Part shown: positions 1-12,635 of the stretch, piece by piece
How the letters are laid out: every line of letters begins with the position of its first letter
Position numbering within the stretch: the first letter of the stretch is position 1
Translations under genes and position numbers: made by a program
Assembly: GCA_030144725.1 (NCBI GenBank)
Contig: JASKMD010000029.1
Span: 995,849-1,059,848 of the forward strand
Origin: Haematococcus lacustris
Taxonomy: Eukaryota; Chlorophyta; Chlorophyceae; Chlamydomonadales; Haematococcaceae
DNA length: 64,000 nucleotides
Direction of reading: 5' to 3'
Notes under the pieces: generated by a model
Told to the model about the DNA's origin: nothing
Database searches by the model: none
The model's input: the letters and a program-made list of their open reading frames with translations, nothing else

Positions 1-2939
1 CATGTGTGCACACGTGTGTAAATATTTTGAAACAGGGCATGTCAACATTGAAGATGCCTGACCCCACCTGTCCGCCCATCTTGAGCACTGCAGCGCCCAG
101 GAATCTGCTCATGGTCAGGATCATGCAGCATGGTGCTCAGCAACTCGTACGGAGGGGCAGTAAGGCCACAACAGTACCACGATGCACCTAGTGTGCATTT
201 ATTCGTGCTCATGGCAGTTTGGCGGTTGCTAGTGTGGCTGGTGAGGTGCAAGCGCCCTGTCTTTGCTGCTGCTGGCGGGGCAGGGTTCCCTGGGCCTCTG
301 GTGCCTGGCGTGCTGCTGGCCTCACTCTTCCCGGCCATCATCGGCTCGGCCTGCCCTGGGGCTGTGTATGCAAGCCAGAGCCTGGCTTTCCGCGCCCCTA
401 CCTTGGTGAGGCATGTAGAGGATTATGGTCTCGGACAGGGGCAGGGGCTGGAGTAGGAGCAGGGTCAGGGGCAGGAGCTGAGGCAAGGGGGCTGGGGCAG
501 GGGCAGGAGAAGGGGCAAGGGCTGGCCAGGGGCAGGGGCAGGGGCAGGGGTGTCCTTTGCTGGAGCTTTCCTGTTGGGCGTCACACTGTGTGTGATTGGA
601 AAGTGCATTGGAAAACTGCAATCATAAGCTAGACTGCAGCCATGGAGTTGCTTGAGGGATGCACCAGGACAGCTTAGAATTGACAACTGTTTGGTGGCTT
701 GGGTCTAGGGTCAGCAGGAGAATGTTCTAAATTGCTTCATTGCGCTCTTTCTGCCTGCTGCTAGCATTACTGTGTGCCACCAGCATGTGAGCATGGTGCA
801 TGGTTTTGTGGCCATGCCATGCCATGCGAATGCAGGTTTCCATGCGTGTGACCGCATGCGTGACCGTGGAGCGAATCAGCGGGCGCCGGGTGAGCTTTGA
901 GACACAGTGTTTCTCAGATGCCCAGCCACCTACTCTGCTGCTGGACGGTCGAGCCCTGGCACTGTTGCCGAGCCAGAGACCAGAAGTGAGGAGGAGCGGG
1001 AAGGAGCAGTCTGATGGCCCATTGACATAGCTCCCTTTGTCAGTCAGGTTTGACAGGAGGAGAGGGCCCATGAGAAGAAAGCACGCAACCGTCGTCAGCG
1101 CCAACACTGCTTCCCAAGCAGAGTTACTTGCATGGGTTCACCGCAGGGTGTTGACCTTGATACTCCCTCCACTGGACGAAATCCCTTGGGCAGCCATGGG
1201 CAGCGTGCTTGACAGCAACAGACCCCATCCCGGTGGCACCTTCCCCCTAATGACCCTGGGACTCCCTCGCTGCTCGTGCCTCGCCTCGCCCGTGCAGAGT
1301 GGATGTGTAGACTGACAGCATACACTTCCTTCACAAGTAGGGGCTATGTCATCCGTGAACCACAAGAGATATCCAAGCCCGTCTGCTTATATGTAAGGAA
1401 CAGCTTGGACAGTGCGCAGGTGCAGGCAGATGATGCAACCACTTGACGAAGCCCTTCAGGTTTTGAAGCCGCGAGGACCTGGATCCTCACGGCAGCCCGT
1501 TGCTTCATGCGAAAATGGCAAGAAACCGACCCTTGGCAGTAGGACGTGTATCCGCCTCCACATGAGCTCTCATACATGATCAGGATTTGCACACACACAT
1601 GTTTTCTCAGGCATTTAACGCTGTTGTTCCTGAGGTGACCCTCCGCATACTTTGCAAGGGGCGGGACCGCAGGTAAACGCGCTCTGGCCTTGTTGCTGTT
1701 GTTCTCCCTCTAGGGACTCCAGTGTGCGCTGATGCTGTCAGGCTGCTGCAGGGACAGTGGATGAGCACAGCCCTCCGTGTATTGCACATAGGGCAGTGAT
1801 CTGCGCAGGACGAAGAGTGCGCGTCCAGAATGCGATGCACTTGCGGGCTGGGGGCATAGAAGGGTCGCTACATCGCTGCCTGCATCCGCCAGCGCTGGTC
1901 CCATGAGCCCAGTGGGGCCTCATCAGCAGCCAGCCAGCCAGCCAGCTACCCGAAAACAGATGCTCGAAGCAATACTGCAGACAAGTCAGACATAGATATG
2001 GAGTCACTGCCCCGGTCACTGTTGAAGCGCTTAGCTAGGCCACCGTTGCAATTGACGTGCTGGGCAGAGACGAACAGGTGCAACCACTCTACAAGCGCAG
2101 CCTGCTTGCCTTGAAGACCAGAACCCTCTAGGAGCGCCTGAGCCTGGTTAGGCAATGGCCAGGCTAGCCAAGCAGGCAGCAGGCAGCGGCACCAAGATAG
2201 GTACGGACATCAGTGGTGGAGGAGGGGAGAGTCAGCTGCAGCTGCAGCCTGCCTGCCTGGCCACACTACTCTCCATTGCCCGTCATGGCTGCTGGCTCAA
2301 GCCAGGGCGGTGCTGTCCTGCTCAGACCTGCGGGGTCACGGCTGCCGGCTGAGAGGTAATGTACACTGAGGGACACCATGTATTGGTAACAGCGCCCTGG
2401 TCAGATCAGGCCTCCTGCCCTGGCCAGCCGCAATGATAATGATGGTCTAGACCCCCAGCCATCTGCTGTTGTAACCCAGCAAGCCTGATGCGCCCGTCTG
2501 ATGCTAGCCTGCTGCAGCGCACCTGGCCCCACCTATGCCCCCAGGCTGCCCACATGCATACTCAGCCTGGCTCAGGCGCCTATATTTCACACACCCAGCC
2601 CCGCCTCCCTCCCTCTCTCAACCTCACACCCCACCTCCCTATTGCCGCAGCCCCCTGGACCCCCTTACCCCCTTACCCCCAGTCACTGCTGTACACCTGG
2701 GCAGCTTCGTGCTCCCAGCAACACCCTGAACTGCAGCCCCTCCTGGGCTTCCTTGGCTGCTGCTTGCCCATCTTTGCCATTCTCAACCCAGTCCTGCGGG
2801 TCAGGGAGCCAGGGGCTTGGCTCCCAGCTACACCCCAACCCACGCTCTGTGCCTCGCTGCCCTACCTAACCCAACCCCGACCCTACCGCTAACCTCTACC
2901 GCTAACCTCTGCCCCTAATCCAAACCCTAGCCGCTGACG
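1..2939. other. Flank without a recognisable gene
   Basis: I see no coding exon here with a recognisable domain or consistent splice phases. It holds a degenerate GGGGCA-type tract near 430-560, a stretch near 1512-1546 similar to one near 51705-51739, and CCTAACC-like degenerate telomere-type sequence at about 2868-2935. The right edge is the 3' flank of the minus-strand OPR gene. No TGTAA poly(A) motif was found on the minus strand close to that gene's stop. Confidence 0.5.
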
Positions 2940-5900
2940 TCATGCGCCTCCCCGCTGCTGAGCCGCATGCCGGCCGCGTCGAGCTCCACCCCTGCCACGT
3001 GGCACTGGCCGTGGTGTTGTAGCCCCGGGTTTAGGTGCTGGCAGCTGATGTGGGGTCGGAGACGGCAGCGGCTGAGGACCGGTGGGGGCCTGGTCGGCGT
3101 GCTGGGTGGTGGAGGGTGGTGGGGAGGGGCTGGGCAGGTCTAGAGCACACAGGGCCAGCAGCTGGGAGGGGGGAGGGCAGTCCAGGGCGGGCAGGGTGTG
3201 CACCAGGCTGAGGGCATCCCTGGGGCTGAGAGTGCCGTGCACTAGGCCTGAACCCTGGCTGCAGCCACCGTCAACCACCTCAACCAGCTCGCACAGTGTG
3301 AATGGACCTACAGCACCTGCTGCAGTTGTAGCTGCAGGGCGTGCTCCTCTGGTGCCAGCTGCGCCTGCTGCTGCTGAGGCTGGCAATATTGCCTGCGCTC
3401 CCTCCCTGGCCCCACCGCCCACCAACCCCCCTGGCCCTGAGCCTGACGTGGGTTCTGACTTCTCTGGCCCTGCTGCCCCTTCTGGCCCCTCTGCCCCTGA
3501 CGCTGCAGCCTCAGCTGCTGCTGCCCCTGACCCAGGTGAATGGTTGCTGGTCGTAAGCGAGCTGCCGCTCTCCAGCTGCTGCCCCTCCTGCTGCCGCTGC
3601 TCCTCCAACAGCCTCAGCTGCTGCCGCTGCTGCTCCTGCTGGCCTCTCAGCTGTTGCAGCTGGTGGCTGAAGTGGGTCACAGCCCCAGGCTGCATGGTGG
3701 CGGCTGCGCAGGCCTGGACACGAGCAGCCAAGGCCTGGCGCCAGGGAAGGGGGGGCAGGTAGCCCAGCTGCTGCAGGCCCAGAGCCGTGCTGCGCAAGGA
3801 CTGCGGGCGGGGCCAGGGGCAGGGGCAAGGGATGGGGCAAGGGCAGGGGCAGGGGCAGGGGCAGGGGTAGGGGCAGGGGCAGGGGCAGGGGCAGGGGCAG
3901 GGGCAGGGGCAGGGGCAGGGGCAGGGGCAGGGGCAGGGGCAGGGGCAGGGGCAGGGGCAGGGGCAGGGGCAGGGGCAGGGGCAGGGGCAGGAGTGTGGGG
4001 TACGCACCAAGGGCATTGCACGACAAGCAGCGGCAGCACGGACAGGAGCAGGAGCGAGGCTTGACCTGCCTGACAGTGCCCAGTGTGGCTCAGTGCAGCA
4101 GGGTGGCAGCAGCATCAGTGGGTGCTAAGGGGGGGGGGGGGGCTGCAAAGGCGAGGGCAGGCGACAGAGCGTGCATGATCCTGGAGGGCGCAGGGCAGGG
4201 CAGGGTACAGGCCTTGACTTGCCTGCCCAGACAGCGACGGCAGCTGTGGGGCGGTGGCACGCATGAAGGCGGCCATCCAGGGCCCTGGGGGCCGGCAGCC
4301 CGACCCTGCCAGCCCCCACACCAGGCAGCTGAGCTCCTGGCCGCTGAACTCGGGCAGCAGGGCCAGGGTCTCCTGGAACAGGCGGTCCATCCAGGCCTGC
4401 CAGGCGGGAGAGGCAGACGGCAGGTTGGCATTGAGTACTGGTGGCCAAGAGTGCAGAGCAGGAATGGAGGCAGGGGCGAGGCAGTAGGAAGAGTAGGGAC
4501 CAGTGTTTTTTTTCGTTTGGCGAGTTTCAAGATTAGTAGCGCAAAGTGACATGGCCCAGGCTCATGCCCTCAAATTCATAGCTCGAACATACTTGGCTTC
4601 ATAAACGCGCAGGTGCACAATTCAGCGACATTCTCGTACTTCGCAAAGCGACCATTTCATAGCGCAAAGCGACCTCTAAAACATACCATTTCATAGTATG
4701 TGGCACGATGGGGGCACGGTGTGGCACGATGGGCCGAGTATGTGGCACGATGGGGGCACAGTGTGGGTGAGGTGAGTCAGAGCTGCGGCCTCACTGTGGC
4801 GCTGAGGTAGGGCAGGGCAGGGCAGGCGGCCTGGGGGGTGACCAGCCCTTGCTTCTTCAATCTAGGTGCGTATGGCTTGATGCTTGTCAGGTGGGACATA
4901 GGCCGACCCCAGGCTGGTGCAGAGCAGAGCCTAGCTTGAGGGCAGGGCTGTAGCAGGGTGCGGCGTTGCACGGACATCCAAAGAAAGAACGAGGAAAGAA
5001 AAGAAAAAAAAGAAAAAAAGAAAGACAGACAGACTACGCCCCCTCGCCGTCGGGCGTGCATTAAGGAAGGAGAGTAGCCTCGGGGCGTGCCCTGGCTACT
5101 CTCTCACCAGGCAGGGCCATCCAATACATTCAGCAAACATGACGCTGCTGCAGACTCTGCGCCATCAGCATAGGAACAGACACCACGTCGCATAAGACCA
5201 GGGCCCAGCTCTGCCTGCCACTGACCTGGGGTGGCCAGCCGGCCTGCAGCGTGCGCCAGGCCCACACCATGTTGGCAACCTCCCTGGGCGCCATATGGGG
5301 CAGCAGCTTGAACGACTCCTCCACCACCGCCTCCAGCCAGGTGCCAGGAGGAGGCCAGTGCTGGCGCGCCACAGCCCACAGCAGCTGCGCACAGTCCTGG
5401 GCAGGGCCAGGGCCAGGGCGAGGGCAAGTCAGTCAGTCAGTCAGGCAAGCAGGCAGGCAGGAAGTCAGTTTGGGCCCAGACGCCGACTGTGGAGGGGCAG
5501 GCAGGCATGGGGGGTGTGTTTGGATGGCGAGGAGGGCTGGGAGGTGAAGAAGGTGGGGTGGCAGGGGGAGGCAGGCTCGCCGAGCTTTGCGTCCCCTCCC
5601 CTTGTGCCTGGAGCTATAAGGTTGGGCAGGACAGGGGAGGGAGGGCAGGACACGGGAGGGAGGCTGCTGGCCCTGTGTGGAGGCTGCTGGCTCCCTCAGC
5701 GCCTGGCATTGGAAGCTTGAGGGCAGGAGAGGGGAGGGAGGGCGCTAATGGTGTGGTAAGGAAGGGTGGTACCATGCTGCTGTTGTCACTGCTGCTAGAG
5801 ATGCTGGTGTTCAGCGCTGGTGGCAGGAGGACTGGAGGGACACAAGGGATGGAGGCAGGAGGGGAGGCAGTAGGAGGAGAAGGAACCAAGGGCAGCCGCC

Positions 5901-8145
5901 AGGAGGCTTACACCAGGCCGAGTATGTGGCATGACGGGAGCTCAGTGGAGGTGAGGTGAGGTGAGGTGAGTCAACGCTGCGGCCTCACCGTGGCGTTGAG
6001 GTAGGGTAGGGCTGAGAAGGACGCCTGGAAGAATGCGTGCATGAAGGGCGGGGGCACTGGCTGGCGCAGCTTGGCCAGTGCCCAGGCCATGTTGGCTAGC
6101 TCCTGGCAGTAGTGACAGCAGCACGGCACCAGGGCTTGGCGTGGGTGGTGACAGCAGCCAGGGCACCAGCGTCAAGGAGCGATGGAGGGCTAAACATACA
6201 TGAGGGAAACATACAGGGGAAGCTGAGGAAACATACAGGAAAATACATTGAGGGGGAAAAAAGTCCCCTGCCTCGTCACTCTTTTCCTAGGCCCCCTCCT
6301 ATTGCTCTCCCTGTCCCTATCCCTGCTGCCTGACCCCGTTTTGCCCAGCCTGCTGCTCCCTAGCTTGACCCAACAGCACCCACCCCTGTGTCACACTAGG
6401 AGCTGAGCAGGACCCAATGCTCTGGTTGTCAAACCCTGACGCCACTGGCTAAAACCCTTGACGCTGCCTCTGCCCTGCCCTGCCCTGCCCTGCCCTGCCC
6501 TGCCCTGCCCTGCCCTGCCCCGCCCCGCCCCGCCCCGCCCCGCCCCGCCCCGCCCCGCCCCGCCCCGCCCCGCCCCGCCCCGCCCCGCCCCGCTCTGCCC
6601 CGCTGCCCTGGACCTACTGATTTACACATGAGAGCCCGGAACCCCCCTTGCGGGCAGGCAGGAGCAGGCAGGGGCAGGCGAGAACAGGCAGAGGCAAGGG
6701 TAGGGGGTAGGCAGGTGGCGCCACATGCAGACCGGGGCTGAGCCTACCTGTGGCTTGAGGCGTGGCAGGTGCTTGCGCAGGCACTCCACCATGACTGTGC
6801 GCCACGCTTCAGAGGGCTGGGGGTTCAGCACCACCACTGAGCACAACGTGTTCACTGCCTCCTGCACACAGCCTGGAGTGGAGTGAGTGCTACAGGGGGA
6901 CAGGAGGCAGGTGCAGGTGCAGGTGCAGGTGCAGGTGCAGGCTAGAGAGTGGCACTGTTGAACTGTGTGCGGCTGCAGCAGTAGTCAATGTAGGGAAGGA
7001 GGAGGAGGAGGAGGAGGAGGAGGAGGAGGAGGAGGAGGAGGAGGAGGAGGAGGAGGAGGAGGAGGAGGAGGAGGAGGAGGAGGAGGAGGTGTAGGAGGGG
7101 AGGGAGGGGTATGAGGAGGGTGTTGGTCGAGTCCTGGATAGGAGCAGCAGGCACCCACCCTGACCTGCACTGACCTGCGGAGGGCAGGATGGCATCAGGC
7201 CGCATGACACCTGCAGCACCTTGTCCAGCCAGCGGGGTGGCGGGTGCAGCGGCAGCTTGGCCACAGCCATCAGCAGCTGGGACACGTCCAAGGCCTTGCA
7301 CTCCCCCAGCTTGGCCAGGGACACCTGATACAGCGGCCACGCAGGGAGGTCAGCCGCCCTTGACACCAGGTCAGCAGCGGAGCAGTGCCTGGTGAGCAGC
7401 CAGGTTGAGCCGGCAGTCAGGTATGCACAACACAGTCAGCAGTTGGACACAGCCCTTGCAGGCAGGGCACATGGCAGGTCAGTAGGCCATGAACCAAGGC
7501 AGTCACGCATCACCACCCTGAGGAGGAGACATCAGCCCGGGTCGCTGCCACAATTGACCGTGTAATACGTCTGCCAGGCCCGTCGGCTAGGCAGTACACA
7601 TCAAATCAAACGCCAGCTAAGGCATGCATGCAAGTCTGCCCCTGCCCCTGCCCCTGCCCCTGCCCCTGCCCCTGCCCCTGCCTGACCCCACCTGCCTCTG
7701 CCCCTGCCCCTGCCTGCCTCTGCCCCTGCCCTTGCCTGCCCCTGCTTGCCTGCCCCTCACCTGCCAGAAGGCCTGCTGCCAGTCCTGGGGTGGCAGCACC
7801 CCCAGGCGCATTAGGGCCCAGGCGGTGTTGGAGAGTGCCTGCAGCCATGCCACACAGCACAGCGCTGGCAGGATGCCGCCCTGCCCCCCTGGTCAGGCCC
7901 TGGTCAGGCCCCTGGTCAGGCCCCTGGTCAGGCCCCTGATCTGCTGCACCTGCTGGTCACAATGATATGCTCATGCGGGCACACTGCGGATACATTGAAC
8001 AGTGGAGTGTACATGCCACACAGGGCAGGCACACTGAGCTTACTGTAACAGTGGAAACATTGTATGAGGTGCACGACGGAGTTCTGCTTCTGTGGTGATC
8101 AGGTGAGGATGCTATGGCATGAGTAGGAGGGACCAAGGTAAAAGT

Positions 8146-8176
<31 letters not shown>

Positions 8177-11100
8177 CTGCCGCTGCTGCTGCTGCCTGCC
8201 ACTGCTGCCTGCCGCTGTGCAGTGAGACGCGCAAGCAACCCTGCCTGCTGCGCCTGCTCCCTAGTCATTTCCAAAGTGCTGGTGCCACAAGGAGGCCATT
8301 ACACAGCGAGGTAGGTGACAGGCAGCAGCACAGCCTGTGGCAGCAGGTGCAAGCAGGGCTCTGCAGGGCTGCGTGCCAGCAGCTGTGTACTGGGTCAAGG
8401 GTACTGGGTCACACCTGAGGGGAGTGGGCAGGCAGGGAGGCCAGGGAGCTGCGCAGGAAGGTGGTCATGAACTCGGGCTGCTGTGGCAACACCTGCAACA
8501 TGAGCTCACACCAGCAGGGGAGCCGCATCCACATCTCATCGAAACAAGGGTCACGGCAGCAGCAAGGGTCAGCAGCAGCAAGGGTCATGGCAGCAACAGC
8601 AAGGGTCACGGCAGCAGCAGTGGTGCGGCAGCAGCAGCAAGAGCAGCAGCGGTGACATCAGTGGCAGTGGTAGCATAGCTTTGGCGCCTACACCGCACAG
8701 TCACACTTGCACTGCATGGTCAAACCATCACACCAGGTCAAATCCTTGTCACACATGGACGGCCTCATACCTGGAGGGATGCAGCGGCCCAGATCACGTT
8801 GGCCAGGTTCTGGGGCGGGAGGTCAGGCAGGCAGGCCTGGATGGCTGGGAAGAAGGCATCCAGCCAGGCAGGGGGCGGGTGGTGCTTCAGCTTGGCCAGG
8901 GCCCAAAAGGTCTGGCTGAGGTCCAGGGGGGAGGCCCTGAGCACACAACACACACCCATGGCAACCACAACCACAAGCCCCTGCCCCTGCCCCAGCCCCA
9001 GCCCCAGCCCCTGCCCCTGCCCCTGCCCCTGCCCCAGCCCCAGCCCCAGCCTCAGAAGGGACTGGCAGCCAAGTCACCCCACTGCCCCCACCTACCCTCC
9101 CTGCTGCAGATGTTGGCAGCTGATGTCTAGCACTCTATCCAGCCACAGCTGTCCAGGGTGGTGCCCCAGGCGCGCCAGGCTCCACAGCAGGTTGGCCACA
9201 GCCCGGGCGGTCAGGCCACCTATGTGGGCCGGGGCTATCAACTCTTGAACCACCTGCAGCAGGGGGAGCAGTGCCAGCAAGAGGGGCAGCAACAGGGGAC
9301 GTGGCAGAAGTGAAGCAAGTGTAGCTGAAGCATCAGAAGAGGTCAAGGCAAGAGTGACATCAGACAGAGGGAGGGGTGTGATGGCAGCAGCTGTGGGAAC
9401 GTGAGATGGCAGCAGCTGCTTGAAGTTAGCAGCAGCAACAGGAGGAGTGACCCATGTGCCTGCTCACTAGCACTGAATGGTTACTGTATCACCTATACAC
9501 ATGCCTGGGTCTGTGCGCCTGGGCTGACTGCCTTGCCTTGCCTTGCCTTGCCTTGCCTTGCCTTGCCTTGCCTTGCCTTGCCTTGCCTTGCCTCGCCTCG
9601 CCTTGCTTTGCCCGGCTCCAGACTTGCCTGCCCCCAGGCACTGACTGGTTATTGAACCCTCATGTACCACCAACACACAGGCCTGCGTGCTTGAGCTGCC
9701 TGCCTACCTGCCTGCCTTGCCTGTCTGCCTTGCCTGGCCCCAGACTTGCCTGCCCTGTGGGCTGACCTAGGCTCACCTGGTCCAGGAACACCGCACTCTC
9801 CATGTCCTCATACTTGTGCATGCGCTTCACACGCCGCACCTGCGCACACCAGGGCAGACCAGCCGGCAGCCCTCAGCTCAACACAGCCAGCAGCCCAAAT
9901 GCAGACCCAATGCCATACCCTGCCACACCCCACCCCACCCAGCCCAGCCCAGCCCACCCAGCCCAGCCTAGCCCAGCCCAGCTCAGCCCAGCCCAGCCCA
10001 GCCCAGCCCAGCCCAGCCCAGCCCAGCCCAGCCCACCCAGCCCAGCCCAGCCCACCCAGCCCAGCCTAGCCCAGCCCAGCCCAGCTCAGCCCAGCCCAGC
10101 CCAGCCCAGCCCAGCCCAGCCCACCCAGCCCAGCCCAGCCCAGCCCAGCCCAGCCCAGCCCAGCCCAGCCCAGCCCAGCCCAGCCCAGCCCAGCCCAGCC
10201 CAGCCCAGCCCAGCCCAGCCCAGCCCAGCCCAGCCCAGCCCAGCCCAGCCCAGCCCAGCCCAGCCCAGCCCAGCCCAGCCCAGCCCAGCCCAGCCCAGCC
10301 CAGCCCAGCCCAGCCCAGCCCAGTCAGGGTAAAAGACCTGGACACACACAATGCGCATGCATGCAGCAGCCTAGCACGGCCCTGGTCAGGCAAGGGGTCG
10401 AGCCAGCCTGCAGGGGGTCAGCTGGGGAGGTAGTGTGAGGTGTGAGGTGTGAGGTGGGCCACCCTGCCTGCCCCTAGCCTTGCTGGATGCCTTGTTGAGT
10501 GCAGCATGACGTGCTGCCCAGAACATTGCAGCTGTTTACTGCTTCCCTTCCAGAAGCTGTTATGGCGTCTGACCACGCTGCTGTTGCCCCTGCTGCTGCC
10601 CCTGCTACTGCTGCCCCTGCTACTGCTCCCGCTGCTGCTGCCCCTGCTGCTGCCCCTGCTGCTGCCGCTGCTGCCGCCCACCAGGGTGAACTGGCGCATG
10701 AGGGCCAGCAGGTTCAGGGTGTTCAGCTGCGGGCGCTGAGTGAGAAACAGCTGCTGCAGCTCCTCCCAGTCCCCACAGCCTTGCACCTAACAGGACAGCA
10801 GTGTTTGCAGCAGTGTCAGAAGGGGCACCAGCAGCAGGGGCAGCAGGAGGGAGGCGGGGGCTGCCCTGCCCAAGCAGCAGCAGTCAAAACTTCTGCCTCC
10901 ACGACTGCATTGCAGGCAGCAGGGTCACCTGCAGGGTTAGGCGGCAGGCGGCCACCGCATTGATCCGCGGCTTAGCAGCCAGCTGCTGCTGCTGCTCCTC
11001 GCCTTTGCTGCCCACTGCTCCCAGCAACCGCCCAGAAGTAGCCAAAAGAAGCAGCCGCCCATGGTTGCTGTTGCTGCTGCTGCTGCTGCTGACTGTGCTG

Positions 11101-12635
11101 CTGGTGCTGACACTGCTGGTGCTGCTGCCGCTGCCGCCACTGGTGCTGCTGGCACTGACATCTGCTGTGCCCATGTGGCGGGGCCACTGCCCTGTGAAAC
11201 TGGCAGGTTCAGCAGGGTGGCGGTGAGGTGTCAGGTCAACCCCAGGCAGCAGGCCACCACCCAAGTAAGGGGTGGCAGGGAGGGTCTGAGCTGGGGTGGA
11301 GGCCAGGGTGGAGGCGTGGAGGGTATGAGCTGGGACAGGGGCAGCAGCAGAGGCAGGGGCCTCACTGACAGCCGATGCTGCCATGGCTGTGGTTGGTGGC
11401 CCTGAGCCTGACTGCCTTCTGGCTTGCTGACTGTGCAGTTGGTGTGGTGGGCTGGGTGGCAGGGGCAGTGGCTGGGTCCAGCTGCCTGCTGGCCCTGGCC
11501 AGACACTTTGCCCTGAGGGCCAAGGGGGCGGCAGGGACAGCTGGGGCGGCTGAGGGGGCCCAGGCACCTGGGCACTGGCCGCATGGAGTGGAGCTGGCAG
11601 TGGCATGTGGGGGCTTGCATGGTGTGACCCCGACCTGGTGTAGTGTGACTGGACACCAACTGGATGGGCCAACTGTGGCGGCAGCAGAGGGGGCGGCTGA
11701 GAGAGCGGGGCGAGGGGCAGTGGCAGCGACATGGGCAGCTGCATGGGTCTAGGTGGGAGCCTCCTGCTGTCAGCAGCCCAGGGGAGCCCTCTCTGGCCCA
11801 CCGTTACCCCTCCTGACCCTGGGCTGCTAGGCTGATGGCCAATGGCTGGCTGTTGTCTGTTGGAGGCTAGCCCAGGCAAGAAGCCAGTGGGAGGGGGTAA
11901 GGGCATGAGGTTGAGATGGCTGGGTAGGGGCACTGAGGGTGGTTGGAGGGTGGCTGGGAGCTGCGGAGAAGCTGGGGGAAGCCCAGGGTTGTGGGAGCGG
12001 TCATTCCATGTAGGCTGCTGCATGGCAGCGTGCGTGTTGAAGCCATGTGGCAAAGGGAGTGAGTGTAAGGGGTGCGGATGACCTGTGGGGGGTGATGCCG
12101 CCTGCTGTTGTTGAAGTGGCACAGCAGCATGCAACCGCAGTGGAAGGCATGCCTTTGGGGGGGAGCCAGGTCCCGGCCTGCCCAGCCGCCGCTGCCTGTA
12201 GCCCCCTTCTGAGCCAGTCTGGCTGTCAAACAGAGGTGGGCGAGAAGTGGTGGAGTGCCCTGCACCAAAGCTGGCGCTAGGTATAGGTCCGGTCTCACTG
12301 GCTGAGTGTGCTGCTACTCCTGTTTTGGTGCTTGTCTGCTGCTGTCCTGCTGGCTCCAAGAGGATGGTGGGTTTGGGGTGCTGTGCACAGGCAAAGAGAG
12401 GGTCGGGAGGGGTGGCGTCGAAGGGCAAGATGGCTGGCTGCACATGAAGAGATGCAAGGTGCAAGTGCAGGTGCTGCTGGTGCTCGCTGTGCTGGTGAGC
12501 AGCTGCTGCTATTGCTTCTGGTGCTGCTGCTGTTGCACTAGGCGACACGCCATGCCGAACACGGTGACTCGGTAGGGTGTACGAATGCCACGCATGACTG
12601 GCGGTTTGCTGATGAAGCCACGGGTTGCATTGCAT
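2940..12635 (-). CDS. Octotricopeptide-repeat (OPR) protein, Tbc2-like, 13 exons
   Basis: OPR proteins are helical-repeat RNA binders that control expression of organellar mRNAs in green algae. Exons 5' to 3': 12635-10929, 10786-10682, 9839-9777, 9253-9096, 8936-8771, 8492-8415, 7838-7761, 7324-7175, 6861-6748, 6102-5989, 5396-5226, 4396-4223, 3800-2940. Phases agree throughout and give about 1312 aa. The first ~555 residues are Pro/Gln/Ser-rich; repeats begin at [12 protein letters not shown] and include [31 protein letters not shown] and [14 protein letters not shown], the PPPxW signature known from Tbc2. Most junctions are phase 0 and two exons are exactly 114 nt, one 38-residue repeat. 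The penultimate intron (3801-4222) appears to use a GC donor (CAG|GCAAGT). The C-terminal exon adds a Gln-rich helix and a last PPP motif. The start codon is uncertain: an open frame reaching 12751 could supply an earlier exon. Organelle targeting is inferred from the family. Confidence 0.85.
3811..3990. repeat. (GGGGCA)n tract next to a splice acceptor
   Basis: About 25-30 copies of GGGGCA with a few variants. It lies in the last intron of the OPR gene; on that gene's strand it is a CCCCTG array running almost up to the acceptor at 3801, so it forms the polypyrimidine tract. Confidence 0.9.
4730..4830 (-). pseudogene. Decayed duplicate of an OPR exon 3' end
   Basis: Plus-strand bases 4730-4815 resemble 5918-6010, which covers the 3' end of the OPR exon at 5989-6102, its donor and some intron. 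On the minus strand the copy reads ALPYLSAT followed by a GT donor, against ALPYLNAT in the real exon. No matching 5' half with an acceptor was found, and the flanking exons already join in phase without it. It is best read as a relic of exon duplication. Confidence 0.6.
6472..6597. repeat. CTGCC to CCCCG pentamer tract
   Basis: A run of CCCTG pentamers passes without a break into CCCCG pentamers in the same five-base register. It lies in an OPR-gene intron. Confidence 0.9.
6905..7090. repeat. (GGTGCA)n and (AGG)n tracts
   Basis: About six GGTGCA units (6905-6940) and an AGG array of roughly 29 units (7001-7088). On the OPR gene's strand both are pyrimidine-rich (CACCTG and CCT) and lie upstream of the acceptor at 6862. 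Confidence 0.85.
7628..7760. repeat. CCCCTG-type hexamer tract
   Basis: Imperfect CCCCTG units begin just beyond the donor of the OPR exon at 7761-7838, inside the intron. A second short array, of an 11-base unit built on CCCTGGTCAGG, sits at 7890-7940. Confidence 0.8.
9531..9605. repeat. (CTTGC)n pentamer tract
   Basis: About 12 perfect pentamers followed by decayed units, inside an OPR-gene intron (9254-9776). Confidence 0.9.
9925..10323. repeat. (CCCAG)n pentamer tract
   Basis: Roughly 400 bp of CCCAG units with scattered CACCC, CCTAG and CTCAG variants in the first half and an almost perfect second half. It fills much of the OPR-gene intron 9840-10681. Confidence 0.95.

Noticed and set aside
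2868..2935. Chromosome end
   Set aside because: The CCTAACC-like units are irregular, internal and followed by genes, so this is at most an interstitial relic.
3082..3762. 226-codon plus-strand frame
   Set aside because: It is antisense to the last OPR exon, whose phase joins correctly with 11 other junctions.
9802..10393. Frames with GLGWA or QPSPA repeats
   Set aside because: They are products of the CCCAG array inside an OPR-gene intron.
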